A DNA stretch of 64,000 nt from Dryas octopetala (GCA_963921425.1 OY992833.1:20359454-20423453); one strand, 5' to 3'. Shown: positions 35,408-46,334, numbered from the stretch's first letter. Notes: a model not told the origin generated them from the sequence alone. Made by a program: numbers and translations.

Positions 35408-35714
35408 GCCTGTGAGGGCGCTTCATGCTAGAGTTGAAATGTTTGATGATCGGCCTGCAAAGCCTGGTAGAAAAATATATTGCCGTTGGTTGGAACCAAA
35501 TGATCCTGATTTTGCAGTGGCAAAGAAACTGAAGCATCTTACTCGAAAGCATGCTCTTGAAACAACTCCAGGAAGAGGAGAAGCTCGCAAAGCAGCAGCA
35601 GGAGTCCCTCCAAGCAAATTATAAGAAGTATGAAATGATAGATAGTGTGATGGCTGATGGAACTGCTCGTCGCTTGGCACGCCATTATATGATTCGAGTT
35701 TAAGATGACTGTTA
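35408..35714 (+). pseudogene. Truncated RRM gene 3' fragment, copy 2, with 20-bp deletion
   Basis: The same capture as at 12367 but with a 20-bp deletion after the KHALE codons, which shifts the frame and ends it early. It also reads RPAKPG for RPVKPG. No start codon. It is followed directly by an orphan inhibitor exon 1 (35716-35734) on the other strand. Confidence 0.85.
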
Positions 35715-35734
35715 CCTTCACATCCAGATGCCAT
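35423..35734 (-). other. Chimeric 103-codon ORF: orphan inhibitor exon 1 into antisense RRM
   Basis: Starts at the genuine ATG of an orphan PI-I exon 1 (MASGCEG) and stays open antisense through the RRM fragment. It is open only because of the fragment's 20-bp deletion and lack of the CGA to TGA change seen in the 38.8-kb and 47.2-kb fragments. The residues after MASGCEG match no family I know. Its promoter (TATA region) is deleted just upstream, so translation is doubtful. Confidence 0.35.
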
Positions 35735-36277
35735 CCTCGCTTCTTGTTCTAATTAATTTAGACTTTTTAATTTAGCCCACATAATAGAATAGTTTGGATA
35801 TAAAATTGTGATAAATAATATATATAATTTAGTACTTAATTGAGCCAATGGCCAAAGTTTTAATATCAACTTTAAACCCCTTGCTTTTCATGTATAAAAA
35901 GACAGTGGTGGAGGTATATCGAATTAATCTATCTAGAAGGGGTACGTGGCTACAGCTGAAAGCTGGGGTTTCCTAGAGAAATACCCACTTGGCCAAAGAC
36001 ATATTACGGACTAGATCCAGCATGGATTGTTTGTATTTGACCGGCCCAAGTGATTAGTCTGATATACAAAAACTGGCCCAAGACACCTTTGGTTATAAAA
36101 AAAAAAAAAAAAGAGACATTTTACGAAAAATTGTGCATATATATCTTATTCTTGGGTTCTATACCACTATTAATCCTTTTTGAACGTCTAACAACATAAT
36201 CTGTAATTAATTCTTAATTCCATTAACCTTTTTAGCTACTAATTTATCATCTCATATATTTCTAGTATGAGATCATC
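35735..36277. other. Intergenic flank before TIR element copy 2
   Basis: A deletion near 35768 joins the start of the orphan leader (GACTTTTTA) to TTAGCCCAC. The remainder matches 12720-13205. No gene seen. Confidence 0.5.
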
Positions 36278-36286
36278 AATTATTAA

Positions 36287-36758
36287 CCAGTTTATAATTT
36301 TTCATTAATTTTTGTCCCATGTTGGTCCACATACTTTTATCATTTTCTCATGTTAGTCCACGTTTTAATTTTTGTTCCATGTTCATCCAGTTTGTAATTA
36401 ACGTGTCCCGATTTAGTCCATTCCATCACATTTGGGCTAACGTCCAACCATTTTCATCACGTGCTGCACATGTGGGTTTTTTGAGAGGGCAAAAAAGTAT
36501 TTTCATGTGGCATCTCTAAAATAGTAATGAAAAAAAAAATCTAAAAATAAAAGAAAGAGGAAGGATTCTAAAATCCCCTCCCCACACCCACCCGACCTTT
36601 CCCCTCCCACCTACCTCCCCCAGTCCGGCCATCTACCCAATCCGTCCCCGGAAATAACCCTTCCTGGCCGCATGCATCTCTCTCTTTCTCTCACTCTCTC
36701 TCTTTGTCTTTCACTATATTTCTCTCTCCCACTCTCTCTTTATGTCTCTCTTTCTTTC

Positions 36759-36815
<57 letters not shown>

Positions 36816-37569
36816 CACTCTCTTTCTCTCTCGGCGGCGGCTTCTTCTGGTTTGTGAAGGAAGATGAAGGAGGATGGATTTGAAGACATCCACTGATTTT
36901 GGGTTTGGAGAAATTTGTGGGATGATGATGATGATTGATGGGGTTTCTGAGAGATTTTTGCAGAGGGTTCCTATACCCTCTGCAAATATGGGATTGCAGA
37001 GGTTTCTGAGACATCCACAGATTTTTGCAAAGTATTTATTTTTTGAATTTTGATTATTTCATTTAATCTTGTTTTTTTTTATTTTTGTTTTTTTATTTCT
37101 TAATTTTAATTTTATGTTTATAGGTGTGGTGTGTGGGGGAATGCAGATGATCTGTTTCCGTTGGGGGAGGGGAGGGAGGGGAGAGGGGGGCGTTGCAGAG
37201 AGGAAGATGAAGAAGAAAAAGAAAAAAAAAAAAAAAAAAAAGGAAGAAGAAGATCGAGGGGTGGGGTACGTTAGTGTTGTGGCCCTGTGGGGGTGCTGTT
37301 GGGCTTGTTTTTTTTTTTTTTTATTCTTTCTTTTTTATTATTATTTTGGAGATGGTGGCAAAAATGTAAGGAAAAATACTTTTTTGCCCTCCCAAAAAGG
37401 CCATATGTACGGCATGTGATGGAAATAGACGGATGTTAGCTCAAAGTGACGGAATAGACTAAATTGGGACACGTCAATTATAAACTGAACCAACATGGGA
37501 CACAAATTAAATTATAAACCAATATGGAAAAAAGATAAAAGTATGTGGACCAATAATGCATTTTACTCT
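36287..37569. mobile_element. TIR element (Mutator-like candidate), copy 2
   Basis: 1283 bp between AATTATTAA repeats (36278-36286, 37570-37578). This is the uninterrupted form; the A-run at about 36530 is the empty site for the nested element of copy 1. It contains a CT tract (36762-36808) and a hairpin near 36958-36986 with an 11-bp stem (TTGCAGAGGGT / ACCCTCTGCAA). Confidence 0.65.
36762..36808. repeat. (CT)n microsatellite
   Basis: CT tract in TIR element copy 2. The matching tract is shorter in copy 1 and of other lengths in copies 3 and 4. Confidence 0.85.
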
Positions 37570-37578
37570 AATTATTAA

Positions 37579-37949
37579 TATATATTCAGCTTCATATATA
37601 TATAAAACATACATACATACATCAAAAGAAAAATAGATAATTATGTACGTCGTCGTAGTCTTGAATACAAATATTATTGCATTGAGAATTAATACAAGTA
37701 CCCCTTATTTCATTAATTTCACTTAACCTAGCTTGATTGATGTTGAAAGCCTAGCTTGCTCTCCAACCATTAATCTTATTTAGCTTCGTATAGAAGACAC
37801 AGTGAAAGAACTACAAATTATTTAGTTTACAATTAATACAATACATGGTGAATAAAACTCCTTATTTGATTATCAATTCGCGTAATTTCCTTCAAATACG
37901 TACTAATAAAAGAGAACTAGTAGCCCTGAAGTGAAGCTCTTAGTCGAAA
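37579..37949. other. 3' flank of subtype b gene 3
   Basis: AT-rich flank common to all b and c genes (AACCTAGCTTGATTGATG and similar). No gene seen. Confidence 0.5.
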
Positions 37950-38282
37950 TTAACCAATTGTAGGGACCCTAGTAACGATGCCATCAGTATCGACCCAAAC
38001 CCGAACCCTATCACACCGGAATTGTTTGTCGATAATTATTGTTCCTTCTAGTACGACCACAGCATCGACCAAAGAATTCTCCCTCTCAATTGTTTCCTCT
38101 GCAACAGTCCCCTGAGCTCCCAACAACTCAGGCCATGAATCCTTGCCTGCATATATAAACTCCAAAAACTTGTTACATTAAATGAAAACATATATATAGA
38201 AAGCTTATATATTATTTAGTGGCATGCATTCATAGTTGTAAACAAGCACTTGTTCATGATTACCTTCACATTCAGATGCCAT
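37950..38282 (-). CDS. Potato inhibitor I, subtype b with longer loop (P1 Lys), copy 3
   Basis: A 71-aa PI-I protein. Exon 1 at 38264-38282, a 117-bp intron, exon 2 at 37950-38146. The loop reads EGTIIIDKQFRCDRV: one residue longer than in the genes at 11575 and 34612 and with Ile-Ile-Ile in place of Ser-Thr or Asn-Thr, while Lys stays at P1. A three-base insertion in the exposed loop keeps the frame. The promoter has the usual TATAAATA (38379-38386) and TTGACT (38425-38430). The product is identical to that of the gene at 46335. Confidence 0.92.
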
Positions 38283-38378
38283 CCTCGCTTCTTGTTCTAA
38301 TTTAGGCTTTCAATTAATCTCTGATATATCTCTCTTTGTAATGTAGCTTGTGATGTATTGGCATGGGGAAGAGATGCA

Positions 38379-38430
38379 TATTTATAGTTGTAATTGACAT
38401 TGAACAGCTTGTGGTTGGTCATTATTGACT
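38379..38430 (-). promoter_or_regulatory. TATA box and W-box of subtype b gene 3
   Basis: TATAAATA at 38379-38386 and TTGACT at 38425-38430. An additional TTGAC core lies at about 38394, unique to this copy (ATTGACAT instead of ATTGTCAT). Confidence 0.5.
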
Positions 38431-38752
38431 ATTTGGATGTTACTTGTTAGGTAGGCTGTTTGCATGCTTTTGTTGACATAAATATTACATCATATATATA
38501 ATATAGCAAACCTTGTCGCCAAGAATGAATATTAATTGCGTCTATCTCTATGATTCACGCGCGATGACCTTAAGCATGTAGAGAAGCAAAGTGAAGAATA
38601 GCTAGTATTTTGGTATGAAAATGAAGAATAGTATTTGGTCAGTTTTAGTGAAATCTAGTTTGATACACGTACTTAGATGATAGCTATTGTTGACAAAATC
38701 TGCTGAAAGACATAAGATATAATTATGGGAAAAAGTAGGGATAACCAGCTCA

Positions 38753-39079
38753 GCCTGTGAGGGCGCTTCATGCTAGAGTTGAAATGTTTGATGATCGGCC
38801 TGTAAAGCCAGGTAGAAAAATATATTGCCGTTGGTTGGAGCCAAATGATCCTGATTTTGAAGTGGCAAAGAAACTGAAGCATCTTACTCGAAAGCATGCT
38901 CTTGAAGATGCGTTTGTGCTCAAGCAACAACTCCAGGAAGAGGAGAAGCTCACAAAGCAGCAGCAGGAGTCCCTCCAAGCAAATTATAGGAAGTATGAAA
39001 TGATAGATAGTGTGATGGCTGATGGAACTGCTCGTCGCTTGGCACGCCATTATATGATTCGAGTTTAAGATGACTGATA
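38753..39079 (+). pseudogene. Truncated RRM gene 3' fragment, copy 3
   Basis: Codons for residues 94-197 remain open, then TAA. It differs from the full gene by Ala to Thr (LTKQQQ) and Lys to Arg (NYRKYE). Unlike the fragments at 12367 and 35408, it keeps Glu in DPDFEVA. No start or promoter on its own strand. It abuts an orphan inhibitor exon 1 with full promoter on the other strand. Confidence 0.85.
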
Positions 39080-39080
39080 C

Positions 39081-39210
39081 CTTCACATCCAGATGCCATC
39101 CTCGCTTCTTGTTCTAATTAATTTAGACTTTTTACTCTCTGATCTCTCTTGTAATTTAGCTTGTGATGTATTGGCATGGGGAAGAGATGCATATTTATAG
39201 TAGTTTTTCA
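39081..39210 (-). pseudogene. Orphan PI-I exon 1 with promoter, no exon 2 (copy A)
   Basis: Exon 1 at 39081-39099 encodes MASGCE plus one base, and its leader and TATAAATA (near 39193-39200) match the pseudogene lineage at 9.9 and 32.8 kb. Beyond the donor (GTATCA) the sequence is the antisense of the RRM fragment instead of an intron and exon 2. Transcription from this promoter would run through antisense RRM sequence. Confidence 0.75.
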
Positions 39211-39857
39211 TTGAACATTTGAACAGCTTGTGGTTTCATTATTGAATATTTGGATGTTACGTAGGATGTTTGCATGATTTTGTTTACACAAATATTACAT
39301 TAAGTAATGCAGTGGCAAACCTAATCGGCAAGAATGTAGAGAAGCAATTGTGTCTATCTCTATGATCCACGATGACCTTAAGCACGTAGAGAAGCAAAAT
39401 GAAGAATAGCTAATGTTTTGGTATGAAAATGAAGAATAGTATTTGGAAGTTGATGAAATCTGGTTTGTACGATACACGTACTTAGATCATAGCTATTGTT
39501 GGCAAAATCTGCTGAAAGACGAGATAAAAATATGGAAAAAAGTAGGGACAACCAGCTCATCAAACCTGGCGTCGACATCATTGACACAACAGATATATTA
39601 TAACATTTTTTTTTTTGGCCACATAATATAAAATTTCTAGAAATGTTATTTGAATGGCTAGCTGCTGGGAGCTTAGAAAATCTGAGCTTAGCCCACAAAA
39701 TAGAATAGTTTGGATATAAAATTGTGATAAATAATATATATAATTTAGTACTTAATGGAGACAATGACCAAAGTTTTAATATCAACTTTAAACCCCTTGT
39801 TTTTCATGTATAAAAAGACAGTGGTAGAGGTGATATCGAATTAATCTATCTAGAAGG
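39211..39857. other. Pseudogene-type upstream flank
   Basis: Matches 33000-33560. No gene seen. Confidence 0.5.
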
Positions 39858-40150
39858 GGTACGTGTAGGGCTGCCCATTGGTTTGGTATTTACCGAACCG
39901 ACCGACTACCGACCGAAATTTTTTGGTTTGGTAAATCGATTTTAACAAGCCAAAAATCGAAAATTCGAAACTAAAAAATTACCAAAAAAGTTGGTAAACC
40001 GACTGATTACCGAAAATTATGACCGAAAGCAACCGAATCGATTATTACCGAAAAAATCAAAATATATATCGAAAAATCCGAAACAATTACCGAAATTTAG
40101 TTATATATATATATTTATATGTAATATTATTACATTAATAATTTAATATG

Positions 40151-40989
40151 GTTAGTATCAAGGAATAAAATTTCGGGTTTCGAGAAAATTTCGATGGAAA
40201 TTTCGATGGAAATTTCGACGGAAATTTCGAAGATTTTTAAATTTCGACAAAAATTAGATAGAAACGGTGGAACTTACTATCAAAATACGGAAATTTTGAA
40301 TAAAACTTTACCATATGTTTATTTAACATATTATCTACTAAATTGATAAAAAACATTGAAGAAACTAATTATATATATAGTAGGCTTCATGTGATATAAG
40401 ATGAATATAATGTGCGCTGGAGACAAATACTGTTAAATAAAATTAGTATATTATTTATACTCTATAATCTATACATTAAACCCTATATATTTTATAATCT
40501 ATACTCTATATTGTTTAGGATATGGTATATGATATTAGGATTTAGGCCCTTTATGGTATTTTTAATTATTTTTTATATAAAAATATATTAAAGTTTATTG
40601 ATTTAGGGTTTAAAAATAACCAAACGAAACTTCAAAATGGTCAAAAAAAATTCAAAACCATTTTTTTTCTTTACAATTGCCCAAATGCCTCAAACCCCAA
40701 TCAACCCTAAACCTTTTAATTTTTTTTGTCTTTTTTATTATTTCTTTCCCTTTTTTTTTTTTTTTTTTCCTTTTTTCTTTTCTTTTTTTTTTTCCTTCTT
40801 TTTTTTTTCCTTTTTTCTTTTCTTTTTTTTCCTTCTTTTTTTTTTTTCCTTTTTTCTTTTCTTTTTTTTCCTTCTTTTTTTTTCTCCTTTTTTCTTTTCC
40901 TTTTTTTTTCCTTCTCTTTTTCCCTTCCTTTTCCTTTCCCCCGTGACATCTCCAGTTTTTTTTCTTATCTCTTCCAGACTCTTCGTCAT

Positions 40990-41053
<64 letters not shown>

Positions 41054-41418
41054 CAATCCATCACCAAGCCACCTCACCCTCACCACTTTCTCCCCCCTGC
41101 CGCGCGCCCTGCCGCTCGCCCTGCCGCGTTCCCCCCTGCCGCGCGCCCTCGATCTCCCTCGATCTCCCTCCTGCTGCGCCCCCCAGCCACCCCTGCCGCC
41201 GCCCCTCCACTTTCTCCCCCGATCTCCCCCTGCCGCTGCCCAGAGAAAACTTCGGCGAAATTTCGAGAATTTCGGCGAAATTTCAAAAATTTTGAAAATT
41301 TCGCCGAAATTATCCCGAAAATTTAACAAAACTCCGTTTCGATTTCAATCCCTCCTCAAATCGAAAATTTCGCCGAAATTTCACCGAAATTTTCGAAATT
41401 TAAACCCTTGGTTAGTAT
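40151..41418. mobile_element. Nested hAT-type MITE, 1.25 kb
   Basis: Element 40159-41410 with 8-bp duplication GTTAGTAT (40151-40158, 41411-41418). Ends are CAAGGAATAAAATTTCGG and its imperfect complement CGAAATTTAAACCCTTG. Subterminal arrays of GAAATTTCGNNG occur at both ends. The middle is T-rich then (CT)n (40993-41050) then C-rich. The 225- and 229-codon ORFs across it are homopolymer artefacts. Confidence 0.75.
40993..41050. repeat. (CT)n microsatellite
   Basis: A long CT tract within the nested hAT MITE. Confidence 0.9.
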
Positions 41419-41977
41419 ATGGTTATATATATTTATATGTATTATTATTACATTAATATGCTTAATATATATAGTTATAGTTTATATAGTATGTAGTTTA
41501 TAATACCATATAGTTTATATAAATATATAGTTTATAACTTTACTAACTTTATATATTTATATAGTATATAGTATAAAGTATAAACTACTTATATAATAAT
41601 GTTTTAATATATAATTTTAGTTATACTTATACCCTATATAATAAAATTACTAATTAGTATATAGTTTTAGACTTTTAGTTATAACTTATATATAGTTTTA
41701 GACACTTAACCTTATATATTATATTCTCTATAGTCTATACACTTTACCTTATATCATAAACTTAAAACTTAAAAGTTAAATACACTAACTTGGCCAAAAA
41801 AATACACTAAACATGGCCTATTAAATATCTTATACACTATAATTAAAAGTTAAAACTTAAAACCCAATTAAGCATACAATTCTAATTTCTAAACTCTATA
41901 CACTAAGTCTATTATTATTTATTAATTACTCTATAATGTTATATATATCTAACATTGTTTATGTATATAATATATGA
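41419..41977. other. AT-rich interior of hAT element
   Basis: Tracts of TATATAGTTTATA-like simple sequence. No gene seen. Similar TA-rich sequence continues at 42383-43100. Confidence 0.5.
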
Positions 41978-42382
41978 GGGCCCTTCTAATAAGGGATCTC
42001 TCATTTAGTGTTAAATGAGGGATCACTCTGTGGGGCCCACACGAGTCATTTTGTGTTGATTCGAATTGTCCATTTTTTACATCTCCATTGATAGATAATG
42101 TATGCAAAAAATCAGCTAAATCAGAAATCGTTTACTCGTTTGATTAAGCGGTCAAAGTTTTGGTGTTTATAGAGGAACTTGTTGTTCGTTCATTTGTTTT
42201 AAACTTTGACCGCTTAATCAAACTAGTAAACGATTTCTGATTTAGCTGATTTTTTGCAAGCATGATCTATCAATGGAGTTGTAAAAAATAGACGGTTCGG
42301 ATCAACACAAAATGACCCTTGTGGGCCCACAGGGTGATCCCTCATTTAACACTAAATGAGGGATCCCTTATTGGAAGGGCCC
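41978..42382. mobile_element. Foldback MITE, family 1, complete
   Basis: Two arms of about 190 bp are nearly perfect inverted repeats from GGGCCCTTCTAATAAGGGATC-like ends to a TTGACCGCTTAATC-bearing centre near 42170. Terminal GGGCCC on both sides. It is the complete relative of the truncated copies at 18041 and 52173. A transcript would fold into a long hairpin. Confidence 0.75.
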
Positions 42383-43399
42383 TGATAATATATATAATTA
42401 TATATAAAGTTATAAAGTAATAAATTAGTTAGTACTTAGTAGTTACTATAGTTTAATAGTATATATTTTATAATACTATAAGACTATAGCTTATATAATT
42501 TATAGTATATAATATAATATATAGTTTATAATACTATAAGACTATAATTTATATATTTGATAGTATATAGTTTATATAATTTATAATATATAGTTTATAA
42601 TACTATAAGACTATAGTTTATATATTTGATAGTATATAGTTTATATAATTTATAGTATATAGTTTATAATACTATAAGACTATAGTTTATATATTTGATA
42701 GTATATACTACATAGTTTATAATACTATAATTATATATGTAACATATATAACATATAACAAAGTATTATAGTCTTAGTAGTTCTAAACTAGTTAGTAGTT
42801 TTTTTTTTTTTTCCATGAAACTAGAGTTAGTAGTTATATAAAGTTATAACTTATAAGCTTAAATTGTTAATACCCTAATCCTAATGTTTTTATTTTATTT
42901 TCCCAAACCTCAATCTAAACCCTATTATTTATGTTAATATCTTAATACCTATCATTATTTATGTATGTATAATTATATATAAACTAGTTTTTTTTTTATT
43001 TTCCCAAACCTCAATTTGCCCAACCAAACCCTAATCACCCAAACCCCAACCAAATCCCAATTTGCCCAAACCCTAATCAAAACCCCATTAAACAAAACAG
43101 TAAAATGTGAGATCCCGTATTTTTACAATATTTTATTTTGGGGTTATTCGAAAATTTTGGGGAATTTATTTGAAAAATAAAAAGGTTTTGGATTAATTTT
43201 AATTTTTGTTTTAAATTCGGTTTGACCCAAAATTGACTTTTTGTTATATTGGGCTTTTGGTTTCGAACTTAGACTCGTTGGATAGGTCTCGAACTCACGA
43301 GTCCGTAGACTCAAACCGTACATTCATCGGAGTTACAGATTGATAGTTATGGGCGTTTGAAGTGAAGGGTAGTTTTGTAATTTTGTGACTTAGGGTTTA
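42383..43399. other. AT-rich interior of hAT element, right part
   Basis: Imperfect TATAGTTTATAATACTATAAGACTATA repeats (about 42450-42740, period 60-65), then unremarkable sequence with Gypsy-LTR-like TGTGAGATCCCG at 43107. No gene seen. Confidence 0.45.
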
Positions 43400-43410
43400 A
43401 TGAGTATAAA

Positions 43411-44103
43411 AGCTTCATTTTCAGACTTTTTCCCTCATTTTTCTCTCCCAGCCGTCACCCTCACTCTCTTTTTTTCTCTGTTCTCTCACCATGTCTTCTC
43501 TCCTCTGCGCCCGGCACCAGCGCGTCTGGCGAAGGATACCGGCGAGGCCACTACCCAAAGCCAACGCCACCGTGGGGGAGGTACGCCGCCGAGATCCGGG
43601 ACCCGGGCAAGAAAAGCTGGGTCTGGCTCGGAAAAAAGCTTCATTTTCAGACTTTTTCCCTCATTTTTCTCTCCCAGCCGTCACCCTCACTCTCTCTTTT
43701 TCTCTGTTCTCTCACCTTGTCTTCTCTCCTCTGCGCCCGGCACCAGCGCATCTGGCGAAGGATACCGGCGAGGCCACTACCCAAAGCCAACGCCACCGTG
43801 GAGGAGGTACGCCGCCAAGATCCGGGACCCGGGCAAGAAAAGCCGGGTCTGGCTCGGAACCTTTGACACGGCTGAGGAAGCGGCTCGAGCCTATGACACC
43901 GCCGCCAGAGAGTTCCGCGGCGCCAAGGCCAAGACTAACTTCCCATCCCCTCAGAGACTCTCAATCTCAATGTTACTTCTAAAAATAATAATAATCATAG
44001 CGGCAGCAACAATAAGATCCCGAGCCAGAGCAGCACGGTGGAGTCTTCCAGCCGGGAGCCGGCAGATCTGATGGTGGATTCCTCGTCGTTGGATCTCAAT
44101 CTT
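43411..44103 (+). pseudogene. Captured ERF (AP2 domain, EAR motif) gene fragment
   Basis: A tandem 226-bp duplication opens the fragment (43412 and 43638 are equivalent points). The first copy holds a short AP2 piece (about 43579-43632, [11 protein letters not shown]). The second is longer (43808-43945): [33 protein letters not shown] and [11 protein letters not shown], the C-terminal two thirds of an AP2/ERF DNA-binding domain. The RGVRKRPWG start of the domain is missing or scrambled. A frameshift separates it from a downstream [15 protein letters not shown] segment and LDLNL (44089-44103), the EAR repressor motif typical of class VIII ERFs such as ERF4. It is a host gene fragment carried by the hAT element, and not a working factor. 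Confidence 0.85.
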
Positions 44104-44397
44104 GCCCATGGCGTCATTAGTAGTGGTCCCATTCTTCCCCATGTTCTCTCTGTTCTCCCATGGCTTCTGTGTATTTTGATCCTGGTTTTGGTGTGCCTCT
44201 GTTGTGTGTGGGTTTTCGTGTGCCTCTGTGTGTGGGTATTTCGAAAATACCGAAATCTGAAGGATCCGAAAAATGCCGAAAGCCGAAAGAATCGATTCGG
44301 AAATCGGCATCAAAACTAGATTACCGAAATTTTGGTAATCGAATCGGTAAGGCCATTTACCGATTCGATCCGACCGATGGGCTGCCCTAGGTACGTG

Positions 44398-44718
44398 GCT
44401 ACAGCTGAAAGCTGGGGTTTACTAGAGAAATACCCACTTGGCCAAAGACATATTACGGACTAGATCCAGCGTGGATTGTTTGTCTTTGACCGGCCTAAGG
44501 GACTAGTCTGATATACGAAAGCTGTCCCAGGACACCCTTGGTTATTAATAAAAAAGACATTTTACGGAAAATTGTGCATATATATCTTATTCTTGGGTTC
44601 TATACCACTATTAATCCTTTTTGAACGTCTAACAACATAATCTGTAATTAATTCTTAATTCCATTAACCTTTTTAGCTACTAATTTATCATCTCATATAT
44701 TTCGAGTATGAGATCATC
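44398..44718. other. Flank between hAT and TIR element copy 3
   Basis: Resumes the module sequence interrupted at 39865. No gene seen. Confidence 0.55.
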
Positions 44719-44727
44719 AATTATTAA

Positions 44728-45198
44728 CCAATTTATAATTTTTCATTAATTTTTGTCCCATGTTGGTCCACATGCTTTTATCATTTTCTCACGTTAGTCC
44801 ACGTTTTAATTTTTGTTCCATGTTGGTCCAGTTTGTAATTAACGTGTCCAAATTTAGTCCATTCCGTCACTTTTGGGCTAACGTCCAACCATTTTCATCA
44901 CGTGCTGCACATGTGGGTTTTTTGAGAGGGCAAAAAAGTATTTTCATGTGGCATCTCTAAAATAGTAATGAAAAAAAAAATCTAAAAAAAAAAGAGGAAT
45001 GATTCTGAAATCCCCTCCCCACACCCACCCAACCCTTCCCCTCCCACCTACCTCCCTCAGTCCGGCCATCTACCTAATCCCTCCCCGGAAACAACCCTTC
45101 CTGGCCGCATGCATCTCTCTCTTTCTTTCACTCTCTCTCTTTGTCTTTCACTATATTTCTCTCTCTCACTCTCTCTTTTTGTCTCTCTTTCTTTCTCA

Positions 45199-45240
<42 letters not shown>

Positions 45241-45964
45241 CACTCTCTTTCTCTCTCGACGGCGGCTTCTAGGTTTGTGTAGGAGAGCAAGTGAAGGAAG
45301 ATAAAGGAGGGTGGGTTTGAAGACATCCACTGATTTTGGGTTTGGAGAAATTTGTGGGATGATGATGATGATGGATGGGGTTTCTGAGAGATTTTTGCAG
45401 AGGGTTCCTATACCCTCTGCAAATATGGGATTGCAGAGGTTTCTGAGACATCCACAGATTTTTGCAAAGTGTTGATTTTTTGAATTTTGATTATTTCATT
45501 TAATCTTGTTTTATTTTATTTTTGTTTTTTTTTCTTAATTTTAATTTTATGTTTATAGGTGTGGTGTGTGGGGGAATGCAGATGATCTGTTTCCGTTAGG
45601 GGAGGGGGGGTGTTGCAGAAAGGAAGATGAAGAAGAAAAAGAAAAAAAGGAAGAAGAAGAGGGGTGGGGTATGTTAGTGTTGTGTCCCTGTGGGGGTGCT
45701 GTTGGGCTTGTTTTTTTTTTTTTTTTTTATTATTATTATTTTGGAGATGGTGGCAAAAATGTAAGGAAAAATACTTTTTTGCACTCCCAAAAAGCCCATA
45801 TGTACGGCACGTGATGGAAATGGACGGACATTAGCCCAAAAGTGACGGAATGGACTAAATTGGGACACGTCAATTATAAACTGAACCAACATGGGACAAA
45901 ATTAAAGCATGGACCAACGTGAAAAAATGATAAAAGTATGTGGACCAATGATGCATTTTACTCT
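44728..45964. mobile_element. TIR element (Mutator-like candidate), copy 3
   Basis: 1237 bp between AATTATTAA repeats (44719-44727, 45965-45973). CT tract at 45200-45232. No transposase. The right arm is closest to the left arm in this copy (GGTCCA and GTCCAAATTTAGTCC preserved). Confidence 0.65.
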
Positions 45965-45973
45965 AATTATTAA

Positions 45974-46334
45974 TATATATTCAGCTTCACATATATATAG
46001 AACATACATACATAAAAAGAAAAATAGATAATTATGTACGTCATCTTGAATACAAATATTATTGCATTGAGAATTAATACAAGTACCCCTTATTTCATTA
46101 ATTTCACTTAACCTAGCTTGATTGATGTTGAAAGCCTAGCTTGCTCTCCAACCATTAATCTTATTTAGCTTCGTATAGAATACACAGTGAAAGAACAACA
46201 AATTATTTAGTTTACAATTAATACAATACATGGTGAATAAAACTCCTTATTTGATTATCAATTCGCGTAATTTCCTTCAAATACGTACTGTTAAAAGAGA
46301 ACTAGTAGCCCTGAAGTGAAGCTCTTGGTCGAAA
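45974..46334. other. 3' flank of subtype b gene 4
   Basis: Copy of 37579-37949. No gene seen. Confidence 0.5.

Larger units (their letters stand above)
39858..44397. mobile_element. hAT element, non-autonomous, with captured ERF fragment
   Basis: Element 39866-44389 (4524 bp) flanked by the 8-bp duplication GGTACGTG (39858-39865, 44390-44397), the hAT signature length. Termini TAGGGCTGCCC and GGGCTGCCCTA are inverted. Subterminal regions are dense in ACCGA/TCGGT motifs. The empty site AAGGGGTACGTGGCT is present in the sister modules (for example 35938 and 48240). No transposase is visible. It carries a nested hAT MITE, a foldback MITE and a broken ERF gene piece. Inserted between the orphan exon 1 unit and TIR element copy 3. 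Confidence 0.9.

Noticed and set aside
40637..41329. 225- and 229-codon ORFs rich in Phe or Lys/Glu
   Set aside because: Translations of T-rich and CT runs inside a hAT MITE on both strands.
42450..42740. CRISPR-like regular repeats
   Set aside because: Imperfect TATA-rich repeats of 60-65 bp in a plant transposon; no spacers of unique sequence.
43491..43982. 163-codon ORF as an alternative reading of the ERF fragment
   Set aside because: It reads the AP2 region in the wrong frame; the domain is visible only in the neighbouring frames.
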